From Methanobacterium alkalithermotolerans (lineage in GTDB: Archaea; Methanobacteriota; Methanobacteria; Methanobacteriales; Methanobacteriaceae): a stretch of DNA of 64,000 bases. Location: contig NZ_CP058560.1 in NCBI RefSeq assembly GCF_018141185.1, positions 434,001 through 498,000 of the forward strand. Direction: 5' to 3'. Position numbers and translations under genes: made by a program. Shown here piece by piece: positions 18,392 to 26,044 of this stretch; the first letter of the stretch is position 1, and each line of letters starts with the position of its first letter. The notes beneath the pieces were generated by a model, which was given only the letters and a program-made list of their open reading frames with translations, did not search any database and was not told where the DNA came from.

Positions 18392-19189
18392 TTACCCCAT
18401 ATTCCCGGAAATACGGTTAAATACCTTAGAGGGATCCCAACTTAAGTCCTCACCCCGGACCATCCGGTTTATCTGTCTTATCTTTTGAAAATCATTATCT
18501 AAAAGAAAGTTTACTCCCCGGGTATTATCCACCGGCAGTACCCCCTGATTCTTTTTTTGACATCTGAATTTCATTAACTCCAGACCTGCAATTTCATCAG
18601 GAGATATGATCAGTCCTTCCCCCAGGTGAGGAAGATAGTAACCTTGCATCCCCTCTTTATCCCGGTAAATATAAGAATTTTTAAGATGATCTTTCAGGAC
18701 CCTGCTCCGGTTTTCCCCACTAACCCTTTTATCTAATTTAAGTACCTCTTCCTGATCTTTTTTTCTTAAACCTTCTATTTCCGGTGCTGCTTTAGATTCT
18801 AATGGTTTCTGCCCCTCCAGGAATATGTATTCGGTATCCAGGCGAAACCCCATTTTCTGGTAGAATTTAAATGCTCCCGGAGTGGAGATTAAGGATATGG
18901 TTAGAGCTCCCTTATTTTCCAGGTAGGTGCATAGATACTCCAGGAGATTTCTTCCCACCCCTTTATTTCTGTTTTTTTCATCCACGATGATGTGGCCCAG
19001 CCAGGCTGTTTTTCCAAAGGACAGGGCACATCCTATACCTACTATTTTTTCTTGGTCTATGATTTTTACCGGATGGGTGAAGGAATTTTGTATATAGAAT
19101 TTAAATTCAGGGATGATATCCGGCCAGTTTTCTAACTGAAAACCTTTAAGGTGGGGAATATCCTCTTTAACCATGTTTTTAATTATCAT
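18392..19189 (-). CDS. GNAT N-acetyltransferase with YitH-like C-terminal domain
   Basis: A 265-residue protein. Residues 1-135 form a GNAT domain with the acetyl-CoA-binding loop VDEKNRNKGVGRNLLEYLC (R/Q-x-x-G-x-G/A motif). Residues 150-260 form a second domain resembling the C-terminus of YitH-type acetyltransferases (Acetyltransf_18), including a late GVNFLLDNDFQKIRQINRMV segment. It transfers an acetyl group from acetyl-CoA to an amine; the substrate is unknown. No ribosome site is obvious. It is a single gene. Confidence 0.85.
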   Translation of the reverse strand: MIIKNMVKEDIPHLKGFQLENWPDIIPEFKFYIQNSFTHPVKIIDQEKIVGIGCALSFGKTAWLGHIIVDEKNRNKGVGRNLLEYLCTYLENKGALTISLISTPGAFKFYQKMGFRLDTEYIFLEGQKPLESKAAPEIEGLRKKDQEEVLKLDKRVSGENRSRVLKDHLKNSYIYRDKEGMQGYYLPHLGEGLIISPDEIAGLELMKFRCQKKNQGVLPVDNTRGVNFLLDNDFQKIRQINRMVRGEDLSWDPSKVFNRISGNMG

Positions 19190-19324
19190 ATTATTTTTAC
19201 AGCTCCACTAACTCACCCTAAAAGATCCTATTATAGTAGATGTAAAACTTTAAAATTTTAAAAAAAAAATGAGAATCCTTAAATTTTGCCCCTAATCTAT
19301 ATTCCCAGGGGATATTAAGGTGTA

Positions 19325-19708
19325 TTATGCTTTAGCTAAATCTAGATTAGTAATGGTGTTTGGTAAATTAAAATCATTAGGTACTTCAAAAAGAACAGGT
19401 TTTTTTAATTTTTCTCTGTGAGCCGGTACTATAAATTCTAATTTTATCCTGATCGAGTCTTTGCTAATTCCTATAACACCACTGAGTTTTTTTAGATTTT
19501 TAACTGAAAACTTTTTAACTCCTAGAATTTTGGAAACATCTAACATTTCAAAAGATATTGGAACAGAATTCTCATCAAAATCTAATATAAAATCTTCACC
19601 AATTTCTATAGATTCATTATAATTTGTTTTATCTTTTTTATACAGAAAGAGTGAATCATTTTTTAAATCATATTCCATGCCCATTTTTTCAGGTTTTTTA
19701 TTTATCAT
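19325..19708 (-). CDS. DUF2283 family protein, likely antitoxin of a pair
   Basis: A 127-residue protein with the DUF2283 core near residues 10-55 (YDLKNDSLFLYKKDK, IGEDFILDFDENSVPISFEM). It overlaps the upstream DUF4258 gene by four bases (ATGA) and has AGGGTGA as ribosome site. DUF2283 and DUF4258 genes often occur as neighbours, and the arrangement looks like a type II toxin-antitoxin module; that role is inferred from gene pairing, not shown. It is longer than the usual DUF2283 protein, with an extra basic C-terminal half. Confidence 0.75.
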   Translation of the reverse strand: MINKKPEKMGMEYDLKNDSLFLYKKDKTNYNESIEIGEDFILDFDENSVPISFEMLDVSKILGVKKFSVKNLKKLSGVIGISKDSIRIKLEFIVPAHREKLKKPVLFEVPNDFNLPNTITNLDLAKA

Positions 19709-19992
19709 TTTTTCACCCTTCTATTCTTTTTTTGAATAAATGCCGTTACCACCGATATTAAATGTTTTTCTGGAGTTTCAAGAGAAATAATTATAATAAT
19801 ATCATAAACTTTATTATCAAGATGTTCGTAATAAATCCTATATTTATCCTCACTTTTAAATCCTTCTTTTTGTTCTAATATACCTTTAAGCTCCCCCTTA
19901 ATAAGACAATGATAAATAATATTTTTGGTAATTCCCCTTTCAATTAATCTTTTTTCACAATGTTTAGTGAATCTAATTTGTTTTTCTTCCAC
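19705..19992 (-). CDS. DUF4258 family protein, likely toxin of a pair
   Basis: A 95-residue basic protein matching DUF4258: RFTKHCEKRLIERGI near the N-terminus (the H-x-x-x-R-x-x-x-R-x-I pattern), then KYRIYYEHLDNKVYDIIIII. The fold is thought to be related to RelE/BrnT-like small toxins. GTG is the start. It is the first gene of the pair with the DUF2283 gene, with stop and start overlapping. Confidence 0.75.
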   Translation of the reverse strand: MEEKQIRFTKHCEKRLIERGITKNIIYHCLIKGELKGILEQKEGFKSEDKYRIYYEHLDNKVYDIIIIISLETPEKHLISVVTAFIQKKNRRVKK

Positions 19993-20151
19993 GGGATAAA
20001 ATATAAATTATTAAGTTTAAACTTATATGAATCACCAGTAGCTTTTCTTGATTATAGTTTATTACTTATCTTTTTTTAGAATTAGATAATTTGATGTTAT
20101 TACTTATTTTTCTATTATACTGATTAAGAAGCCTCCACATCCTGATTTTTA

Positions 20152-20263
20152 CATTAAAGTGTAATTAGTAAGGTGGTGTGGTCTAAAAATTAGAAATTAA
20201 CATTTGAATGCTGGGGAGGAATCCAAAAGTAGACACCACCTCACCTGTATTACAATTTTTAAT
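20152..20263. repeat. Long imperfect inverted repeat, RNA-like
   Basis: Three nested pairs occur in register. ATTAAAGTGTAAT pairs with ATTACAATTTTTAAT, GGTGGTGT at 20171-20178 with ACACCACC at 20233-20240, and TCTA at 20182 with TAGA at 20230. A loop of about 45 bases contains GGGGAGGAATCC. It lies in an intergenic stretch between the DUF4258 gene and a ribbon-helix-helix gene. It may be a structured RNA, an operator region or a degraded small mobile element. Nothing else is seen in 19993-20388 apart from the promoter below. Confidence 0.5.
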
Positions 20264-20329
20264 TTAAATATTAAAGTATATAAAGGTTATGACTTTTTAC
20301 TAATGTAATTAATACCAGAACTGCGAAGA

Positions 20330-20338
20330 TTATATATA
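20330..20338 (+). promoter_or_regulatory. TATA box of the ribbon-helix-helix gene
   Basis: TTATATATA lies about 55 bases before the ATG at 20389, giving a likely transcript start near 20360 and a leader that contains the ribosome site GAAGGAGT. Confidence 0.5.
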
Positions 20339-20388
20339 ATAATAAAAATTATTATTAATACATTAAAAAAATGAAGGAGTATTATTCC

Positions 20389-20547
20389 ATGACTCTTAAA
20401 AATGAAAAAAATCAAACCCTCCAGATAACTCTACCCGAATCCATGGTCCAGGAATTTGACCAGATTAGTAAATCCAAGGGATACCAGACCAGATCCCAGG
20501 CCCTTAAAGATATTATAAGTAAATTCATAGAAGAAAGTAAGTGCTAA
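20389..20547 (+). CDS. Ribbon-helix-helix (CopG-type) regulator
   Basis: A 52-residue protein starting MTLKNEKNQTLQITLPESMV. The QITLPESMVQEF segment is the DNA-contacting ribbon and the following SKSKGYQTRSQALKDIISKF forms the two helices, a complete MetJ/Arc-like domain. AAGGAG precedes the ATG at good spacing. Such proteins bind DNA as dimers at short inverted repeats; the large dyad just upstream (20152-20263) or its own promoter could be the target. No toxin gene is directly coupled; the next gene is about 380 bases away. Confidence 0.85.
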   Translation: MTLKNEKNQTLQITLPESMVQEFDQISKSKGYQTRSQALKDIISKFIEESKC

Positions 20548-20930
20548 TTAAAAATGTGATAATAGAACTGCTTAACCCCTGAAAATAGGTATAAGGGTTT
20601 TTTTAGTCCATTTAAACCACTAACTTTAAAAAAAGATCTAAAAATTAACTTACCCCTCCCTGCTACTTTTTTTTCAATATTTTTTTTCAATTATTTTTAA
20701 TCCAAAAAAAAGCTCCATATATAACCTTAAGTTTTACTTCAAACCCCACAGAGAATTTATAAATCCCCCATCTACTTTGTTTTTATAAAATCCAGGAACA
20801 TCCACCCGAAAATAACTAAAATCCTTTTTTTTAGTAATAACTTATTTTAAATTAATATGGCCATATCTTTTTTAATTAAAATTCTTATAAAAGTATTACA
20901 TTTATATAGGTGTATATCATAATTATAGAT
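20548..20930. other. Intergenic stretch without recognised gene
   Basis: AT-rich, with several T-runs after the ribbon-helix-helix gene (near 20598-20605 and 20666-20695) that may end its transcript, and ATAAAAGTATTACATTTATA-like promoter sequence near 20885-20905. No open frame or repeat stands out. Confidence 0.4.
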
Positions 20931-21539
20931 ATGAAATTAATACAAATTGAAGATTTGCTCCAGAAGGGAAATAACATACTCCTCTACCAGGAGGAGGTGG
21001 AAGACTACTACCAGCTTTTAAGTGAAAAATACAAGTGCATACTCCTTAGAGAACCCACCCCCTTAAAATACAATCTTCAAAAATGCGTAAAATGTGTAAG
21101 TAATGAAGAAGATGAAGTCATTAATAAATTAAACCAACCAGAACTTCGGGATAAACTCTTAGAGGAATTGGGAGATGATATCCTTATAATCTTCTTTAAC
21201 CACTTCCAGGTCCTTACCTGGAGATCCGCCCACACCCTGCATACCCTGTGGCAATCCGGCCAGGTACTATTTTTTTGCAGCTTCAACTATCACTTCAAAC
21301 AGGAAATCTACAAGTTCTACCAGACCTTCACCCTGATAAATAAAGAAGAATATGAAAAAGATACGGGAAAAAATGAGATAAACATCACCTACCCCCTCTA
21401 CCTGGTGGTGGGTATCCTGATATTCTTAGCCTATTTAAGAAGCGCCTCCACCGCCGCCATAGCAACCATGTTACTGGGAGCCGCCTGGTTTTCCTTCCTC
21501 ATGGTGCGTAGTATGATGTATGTGGGAGGAAAAGTCTAA
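20931..21539 (+). CDS. Unknown protein with two C-terminal membrane helices
   Basis: A protein of about 202 residues that I do not recognise. Residues 1-155 are soluble, with a strand DDILIIFFNHFQVLTWRSAH that looks like the Walker B/sensor region of an AAA-type ATPase, and QVLFFCSFNYHFKQEIYKFY after it. However, no Walker A motif is present, so ATPase activity is doubtful. Two hydrophobic helices near the C-terminus (YPLYLVVGILIFLAYL and TAAIATMLLGAAWFSFLMV) anchor it. ATG at 20931 is preferred over the GTG at 20910 by sequence pattern. It is followed closely by a 35-codon gene and a DUF457 membrane protein in the same direction, probably one operon. Confidence 0.65.
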   Translation: MKLIQIEDLLQKGNNILLYQEEVEDYYQLLSEKYKCILLREPTPLKYNLQKCVKCVSNEEDEVINKLNQPELRDKLLEELGDDILIIFFNHFQVLTWRSAHTLHTLWQSGQVLFFCSFNYHFKQEIYKFYQTFTLINKEEYEKDTGKNEINITYPLYLVVGILIFLAYLRSASTAAIATMLLGAAWFSFLMVRSMMYVGGKV

Positions 21540-21567
21540 GAAGACAATTTAAATAAAGGTGTAATCC

Positions 21568-21675
21568 ATGGCTTTTAAAAACTATAAAATAAAAATAAGA
21601 ATTAAAAAAAACTCTAAAGGAAAAATAAAATCATTTAAAGTTGTATATCAGAAAAATTCTATAAACAGGTGGTAA
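21568..21675 (+). CDS. Small basic peptide, 35 residues
   Basis: The frame reads MAFKNYKIKIRIKKNSKGKI and ends SINRW. AAGGTG stands at the right distance before the ATG, and its TAA overlaps the next gene's ATG (TAATG), which suggests translational coupling. The peptide is strongly basic (about 12 Lys/Arg) with no membrane helix, so it may bind RNA or DNA. It is not a fragment of a known family that I can recognise. Conservation in related genomes would settle whether it is real. Confidence 0.5.
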   Translation: MAFKNYKIKIRIKKNSKGKIKSFKVVYQKNSINRW

Positions 21676-22304
21676 TGGTGAGATATTACACCCACATAGC
21701 CTTTGCCCTTTTTATCTACATCTTCCTCATGTTTATCATGGGCATGGATATTAGTGTGATGGGAGTCTTCCTGGCCGGGTGGATATCAGTATTACCAGAT
21801 ATCATAGAACGCTTCACCGGTAAACACCGGGAGGTGGGTCACAGCATATTCTGGACCATACCCCTGGGATTGGTATCCCTTTTTAATCTAGAAATAGGTA
21901 TAGCCCTGGTGGTGGGTTTTTTAACCCACATCGTACTGGATTGCTGCAACACCCATTCCAGTCCCATCTTATATCCCCTGCATAAGGATGGATTTGGATG
22001 TTTTAATAAAAAAAGAAGAATAAAAACCGGGACGGTGGCAGAAAAAGGAGTTTTAGTATTCATAATAAGTTTACTAGTAATGGTCCTGATTTTTATGACC
22101 CCCCTCTACCAGATAATAGGATTTGAGTATATGCTCCTGGATGTCTTTGCCCAGAATAATACTAAAACCGAAACCGGGAATGGAATGAACTGTGATGTTA
22201 ATCTAAATTTAAGAGTGGATGATGTTCAAAATAAAAATATAACCGTAGAGGTGATAAATGAAACCTGTTACCAGGTTTTAATAACAGATATAGAAGTAGG
22301 GTAA
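21675..22304 (+). CDS. YdjM-like (DUF457) metal-dependent membrane hydrolase
   Basis: A protein of about 209 residues with four to five hydrophobic helices. The conserved His and Asp residues of the YdjM/DUF457 family are visible: RYYTHIAFAL near the start, LPDIIERFTGKHREVGHSIF near residues 40-60, and GFLTHIVLDCCNTHSSPILYP near residues 82-103. The family is predicted to be a membrane-bound metal-dependent hydrolase; substrate unknown. The soluble C-terminal 60 residues (after about 150) are extra and lie outside or inside the membrane. The ATG overlaps the previous stop; GTG at 21678 is an alternative with better ribosome-site spacing. Confidence 0.8.
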   Translation: MVRYYTHIAFALFIYIFLMFIMGMDISVMGVFLAGWISVLPDIIERFTGKHREVGHSIFWTIPLGLVSLFNLEIGIALVVGFLTHIVLDCCNTHSSPILYPLHKDGFGCFNKKRRIKTGTVAEKGVLVFIISLLVMVLIFMTPLYQIIGFEYMLLDVFAQNNTKTETGNGMNCDVNLNLRVDDVQNKNITVEVINETCYQVLITDIEVG

Positions 22305-22333
22305 GGGTAAATAATAGCTCCTTTTAATAACTA

Positions 22334-22379
22334 GAAGTAGACCCTTATGACAAATGAAATTCTACTTCCCACTTTTTTT
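22334..22379 (+). terminator. Hairpin with T-run
   Basis: GAAGTAG at 22334-22340 pairs with CTACTTC at 22362-22368, followed by seven T at 22373-22379. It closes the 20.9-22.3 kb operon. Confidence 0.6.
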
Positions 22380-22556
22380 AATTATAAAATATATTTCTAA
22401 ACCTTAACCATTACTTATATTATACAGAACCAGACAAGATAGTAACTTAAAACAAATACAATTAACTTATACTGAAACCAGATAAGATAATATCTTTAAC
22501 TAATACCATTGAACTATTTTCTAAAAAAGTTAAACTTTAATTTAAATGTGATTTTC

Positions 22557-24245
22557 ATGGAAAGGGAAGCTGATAATTATTTCAACCAGGGGTATACCTT
22601 TTATGAGGAAGGTAAACCTGAAAAAGCCCTGGAAAACTACCAGGAAGCTTTAGAAATATTAAAGGCAACTGAAAATCATGACCAAATGGGAAACATCTAC
22701 CTGGAGATGGGTAACAGTTATGCTGCTTTAAAAGACTGTGATAAATCCTTAAAGATGTATCAGTCCTGTCAAGAACACTACCAGAAAGCTAAAAACCAGG
22801 AGGGTGAGGCTTTTGCCCTGGCTAATATAGGAGTTATCCACTCCCATTTAAAAAATTACCAAAAAGCCCGGGATTCCTATAAAAAAGCTAAAAAAAAGAT
22901 AAAAAATGATAAAGAATCTCTGCGTGAGATTGAATCCCTCTTAGAAGAAACTTATCAGTTACAAAAAAAGGATGCTGAAAAATATTACCAAAAAGCCACC
23001 TCACTCCAGGATAAAGGACAGTATAAAGAAGCTCTGGGTTTTTATAAAAAAGCTTTAAATCTATTTACAGATAAAACCTCCCGGGGAGACTGCTTATTAG
23101 AAATGGGCAATATCCAGGCGGCACTTAAAAATGATGATAAAGCCCTGGAATTATACCAGAAAAGCCAGAAGGAATATCATGGACCTAAAGACCGCTTAGG
23201 TGAAGGTTTTGCCCTGGCCAATATAGGAATTATCCATGATAAAAATAAGGATTATGAAGAGGCCCGGCACTACTATCAAAAGGCCCTCTATAAATTTAAA
23301 AAGATTGATGATAAGGAGTCCTATAATGATATCTCCGCTCTTATGGGGGAGACTTATGAAGTGCAGGGTGCCTATGGAGATGCCCTCAAACACCATGAGG
23401 CTCATTTAGAACAGTTCCCCGCTGAACATCAGCCGGCATATATCCATGAACAAATTGATAGTATCAAGGATAAGTTATCCCAGGTTAAACCCACCCGTAA
23501 AGAATCACTTATCCTTATAAGTTACCTCTTAATCTTAATTGGAGCAGAAGTGGTCACCACCTATACTAATGTGGAGGTGGGTTTACTCTTACATACCTTT
23601 ATCTTATTTGGGCTTTTAATTAACTCCAGTTTAAGTACCAATTATTCCTTCGCCAATGTTTTGCGGTCCATGATGGCCCTGCCTATGATTCGTATAGTAG
23701 GGTTATCCATTCCTATTTTGAATATACCGGCCCTGTACTGGTTCCCCATCATATCCATACCCTTATTTGCCGCATCAGTGGTGATTATAAGGGCCCAGAA
23801 ATTAACCCTGAAAAGTGTGGGTCTCGTGTGGGGTAAACTACCCCTGCAGATAATGGTGGCCCTTACCGGAGTGGTTTTAGGTCTAATCGAGTACCTGATT
23901 TTACGTCCAGACCCCTTAATACCAGTATTTAATCCCTATTATCTCCTTTTAGGATCCAGTTTTATCATTATCTCCACTGGACTGGCTGAAGAACTTTTAT
24001 TTAGGGGTATTATCCAGAAAAATGTAGAGAATATCATGGGAGGATTGATGAGTGCGTTCTATGTATCCTTACTATTTACCAGTCTGCACATTGGCTGGGA
24101 ATCTATGCTGGATTTAATATTCGTATTTAGTGTATCCATGTTCTACGGGGTGGTGTTCTATAAAACCCGCAGCATATTTGGAATAACTCTATCCCACGGA
24201 TTATCCAATAGTTTTCTCTTTTTAGTGTTTCCCTTTTTACTTTAA
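22557..24245 (+). CDS. TPR-CPBP fusion: intramembrane CAAX-type protease
   Basis: A protein of about 562 residues. Residues 1-305 are tetratricopeptide repeats in two blocks that duplicate each other (LALANIGVIHSHLKNYQKAR and FALANIGIIHDKNKDYEEAR). Residues 320-562 are eight or so membrane helices with the CPBP/Rce1 motifs: AEELLFRG (glutamate pair plus Arg), SLHIGW and LSHGLSN. CPBP proteins are glutamate/His intramembrane proteases; the TPR part probably recruits substrate. ATG at 22557 (MEREADNYF) follows GTGAT; an upstream TTG at 22509 adds a non-conserved leader. It has a shorter paralogue at 56042-57328. Confidence 0.88.
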   Translation: MEREADNYFNQGYTFYEEGKPEKALENYQEALEILKATENHDQMGNIYLEMGNSYAALKDCDKSLKMYQSCQEHYQKAKNQEGEAFALANIGVIHSHLKNYQKARDSYKKAKKKIKNDKESLREIESLLEETYQLQKKDAEKYYQKATSLQDKGQYKEALGFYKKALNLFTDKTSRGDCLLEMGNIQAALKNDDKALELYQKSQKEYHGPKDRLGEGFALANIGIIHDKNKDYEEARHYYQKALYKFKKIDDKESYNDISALMGETYEVQGAYGDALKHHEAHLEQFPAEHQPAYIHEQIDSIKDKLSQVKPTRKESLILISYLLILIGAEVVTTYTNVEVGLLLHTFILFGLLINSSLSTNYSFANVLRSMMALPMIRIVGLSIPILNIPALYWFPIISIPLFAASVVIIRAQKLTLKSVGLVWGKLPLQIMVALTGVVLGLIEYLILRPDPLIPVFNPYYLLLGSSFIIISTGLAEELLFRGIIQKNVENIMGGLMSAFYVSLLFTSLHIGWESMLDLIFVFSVSMFYGVVFYKTRSIFGITLSHGLSNSFLFLVFPFLL

Positions 24246-24341
24246 TTAAAGAGATAATTTTTAAAATATTCCTTTTTTAAGAACAAATTCCTGAAATTTT
24301 TTAAAAAAAGACTGCATTTCAATAATTTTTATTTTCTGCCT

Positions 24342-24418
24342 ATTTTTTAGGTAAATTCTCCCCTTTTTAGGTATTCACCCTTTTTTAGGTATTCACCCTT
24401 AAAAAAACTTCACCCTAA
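24342..24418. repeat. Short tandem repeat in intergenic DNA
   Basis: Two near-perfect copies of TTTTTTAGGTATTCACCC (from 24364 and 24381) follow a diverged copy (TTTTTTAGGTAAATTCTCCC). A further CTTCACCCTAAAA comes after. This sits in the 335-base gap after the TPR-CPBP gene; the T-runs may end its transcript. No gene is seen in 24246-24580. Confidence 0.5.
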
Positions 24419-24580
24419 AATATTTCCTGCTGGAAGTAAAAGTAAAAAGTAACCTGGAAGTATCATTTTAAATCTATTTAAAATTAATATTTAGATAAGG
24501 GGTCCGGGAACATTTATAAAAAACCTAGGCCCTGCCCCCTCAAGTCATCCTGTAGGCTAAGAATTTAAAATAGGATATAT

Positions 24581-24952
24581 TTAGTAATCAATCCGCCATC
24601 CACATAGATCCTCCAGGGCATCCCAGAATTCATCTAAAGATGATTTAAATTCTCCTTTAACCATATGTACCGGTCCGTCATTACATCCCTGGGAGTATAT
24701 GTTGATGGAGTTGGTCAGGATGGTTACTTCCCAGTGGTAGTCTTCCACCATGGTACATTTTTCATAGTTTTCTTCCCAGTCCCAGATACCTATTTCTTCT
24801 AATTTTTCCCAGAACTCCTCCCATTCACCACGTGACGGGGTGTACTCCTTGTCTTGCAGGTGCAGAGTATCATATTCCAGGGTGATGCGGCGGGTATCCT
24901 GATTATCTGTATAGTTTATAATCATTTCCCTGGGAAGGTAGTCTTTTTGCAT
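24581..24952 (-). CDS. Unknown acidic protein
   Basis: A 123-residue soluble protein, strongly acidic and rich in Trp (WEEFWEKLEEIGIWDWEENY, later FWDALEDLCGWRIDY). A beta region reads DYHWEVTILTNSINIYSQGC. The pattern of beta strands followed by EFWxALxxL resembles small uncharacterised proteins of bacteria and archaea; I do not assign a family. It stands alone, opposite to its neighbours. No ribosome site is evident before the ATG. Confidence 0.65.
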   Translation of the reverse strand: MQKDYLPREMIINYTDNQDTRRITLEYDTLHLQDKEYTPSRGEWEEFWEKLEEIGIWDWEENYEKCTMVEDYHWEVTILTNSINIYSQGCNDGPVHMVKGEFKSSLDEFWDALEDLCGWRIDY

Positions 24953-25119
24953 GGGGAATCATCCTTTTATATCTTATTTGCCACTATTTAAATTAAAAAC
25001 CTTTTTTTAGAGTGATATCATTTAGACCATTTAAGCTATTTTTTAGATTTATTATAAAATTATATTTTAGGTACGATAATTTACCAAAAATTTATTATGA
25101 TTATTAACAATTTTAATTT

Positions 25120-25671
25120 ATGGTTAAAATAACTTTTGATGATTTAGAAATTCAGAAATTAGATAACAATCATGAGCTTAAATGCTTTGATTGTGGTATA
25201 AGTGATCTAAATGAATTTTTAATGGAAAATGCACATCATCAAATGAGTAATAAACTAAATGTTACTTACATATGTACTTATAATTTAGATATTGTGGCCT
25301 ATTTTACCTGGTGCAGTGATTCCATAATCTTTAAGAAGCTGGATTCTTATGATAAAAAAGAGTTGATAGACCGGGAAATAAATTATGAGAATGTTCCTGC
25401 ATTAAAACTGTGTAGGCTGGCAGTTAGTTATAAATACCATGGAAACCGGATTGGACCAGAATTAGTAGAATTGACTATTGCCAATGCTAAAGAGTTATCA
25501 AAAAAGATTGGAATGCGATTTATAACTGTGGATGCTTATTTTAAAAACAAATGGCTATATGATAAATATTTATTCAAAATATTTCCCCAGGAAAAAAGAA
25601 AATTAATCAAATATAAACGAAATCCCCGGGAAGATCAGACTATATCCATGTACCTGGATTTTCATAAATAA
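25120..25671 (+). CDS. GNAT acetyltransferase, TacT-like
   Basis: A 183-residue protein with the start typical of the GNAT toxin group (FDCGISDLNEFLMENAHHQM near residues 21-40). The acetyl-CoA site is at LAVSYKYHGNRIGPELVELT near residues 103-122 and is followed by the conserved FITVDAYFKNKWLYDKY. TacT/AtaT-like toxins acetylate aminoacyl-tRNA; other members are ordinary acetyltransferases. The usual DUF1778 antitoxin gene is not upstream. The convergent 47-residue gene at 25680-25823 could be a partner but is on the other strand. Confidence 0.8.
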   Translation: MVKITFDDLEIQKLDNNHELKCFDCGISDLNEFLMENAHHQMSNKLNVTYICTYNLDIVAYFTWCSDSIIFKKLDSYDKKELIDREINYENVPALKLCRLAVSYKYHGNRIGPELVELTIANAKELSKKIGMRFITVDAYFKNKWLYDKYLFKIFPQEKRKLIKYKRNPREDQTISMYLDFHK

Positions 25672-25679
25672 TGATAAAA

Positions 25680-25823
25680 TTATAAAAGAAGGGGTTTATT
25701 CTTTTTATCAATTTCATCTAACATTTTCTTTTTTTCAATACTTGCTGGTTTTTCCATTTCCATGATAAAATTATAGGCATCTTTACCTTCTAATACGGGT
25801 GTGGGGACAATTTCCTTTGCCAT
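25680..25823 (-). CDS. Small protein, possible antitoxin, 47 residues
   Basis: Translation gives MAKEIVPTPVLEGKDAYNFI, then a charged helix rich in Lys and Glu to the end (KKNKPLLL). The N-terminal PTPVLEGKDA pattern recurs, in my memory, in short proteins encoded beside toxin-like genes. It ends eight bases from the stop of the GNAT gene on the opposite strand. No clear Shine-Dalgarno precedes the ATG, but the amino-acid pattern supports a real gene. 25824-26044 holds no other gene. Confidence 0.6.
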   Translation of the reverse strand: MAKEIVPTPVLEGKDAYNFIMEMEKPASIEKKKMLDEIDKKNKPLLL

Positions 25824-26044
25824 AATAATACCTCAATTTATATCTTTATCTATCAACTAATTATTATAAAATTTAATATATAAGGCTTTTTCTGATACTC
25901 CTTTTGAATTAAACTAAATAAATTATGATTTAGAAAAAAAGGTAAAAATATCAAATATACCTTTAAAATCTATAATTACATCTTAATGTCTCTTTGCATA
26001 AAAAAACATAATTTATATCTAAAATAAGCTCCCCATATATCACC

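Noticed and set aside
22400..22490. Two copies of ACTTATA...CCAGATAAGATA-like sequence as an element
   Set aside because: Short, AT-rich and imperfect; could be chance or a minor local duplication.
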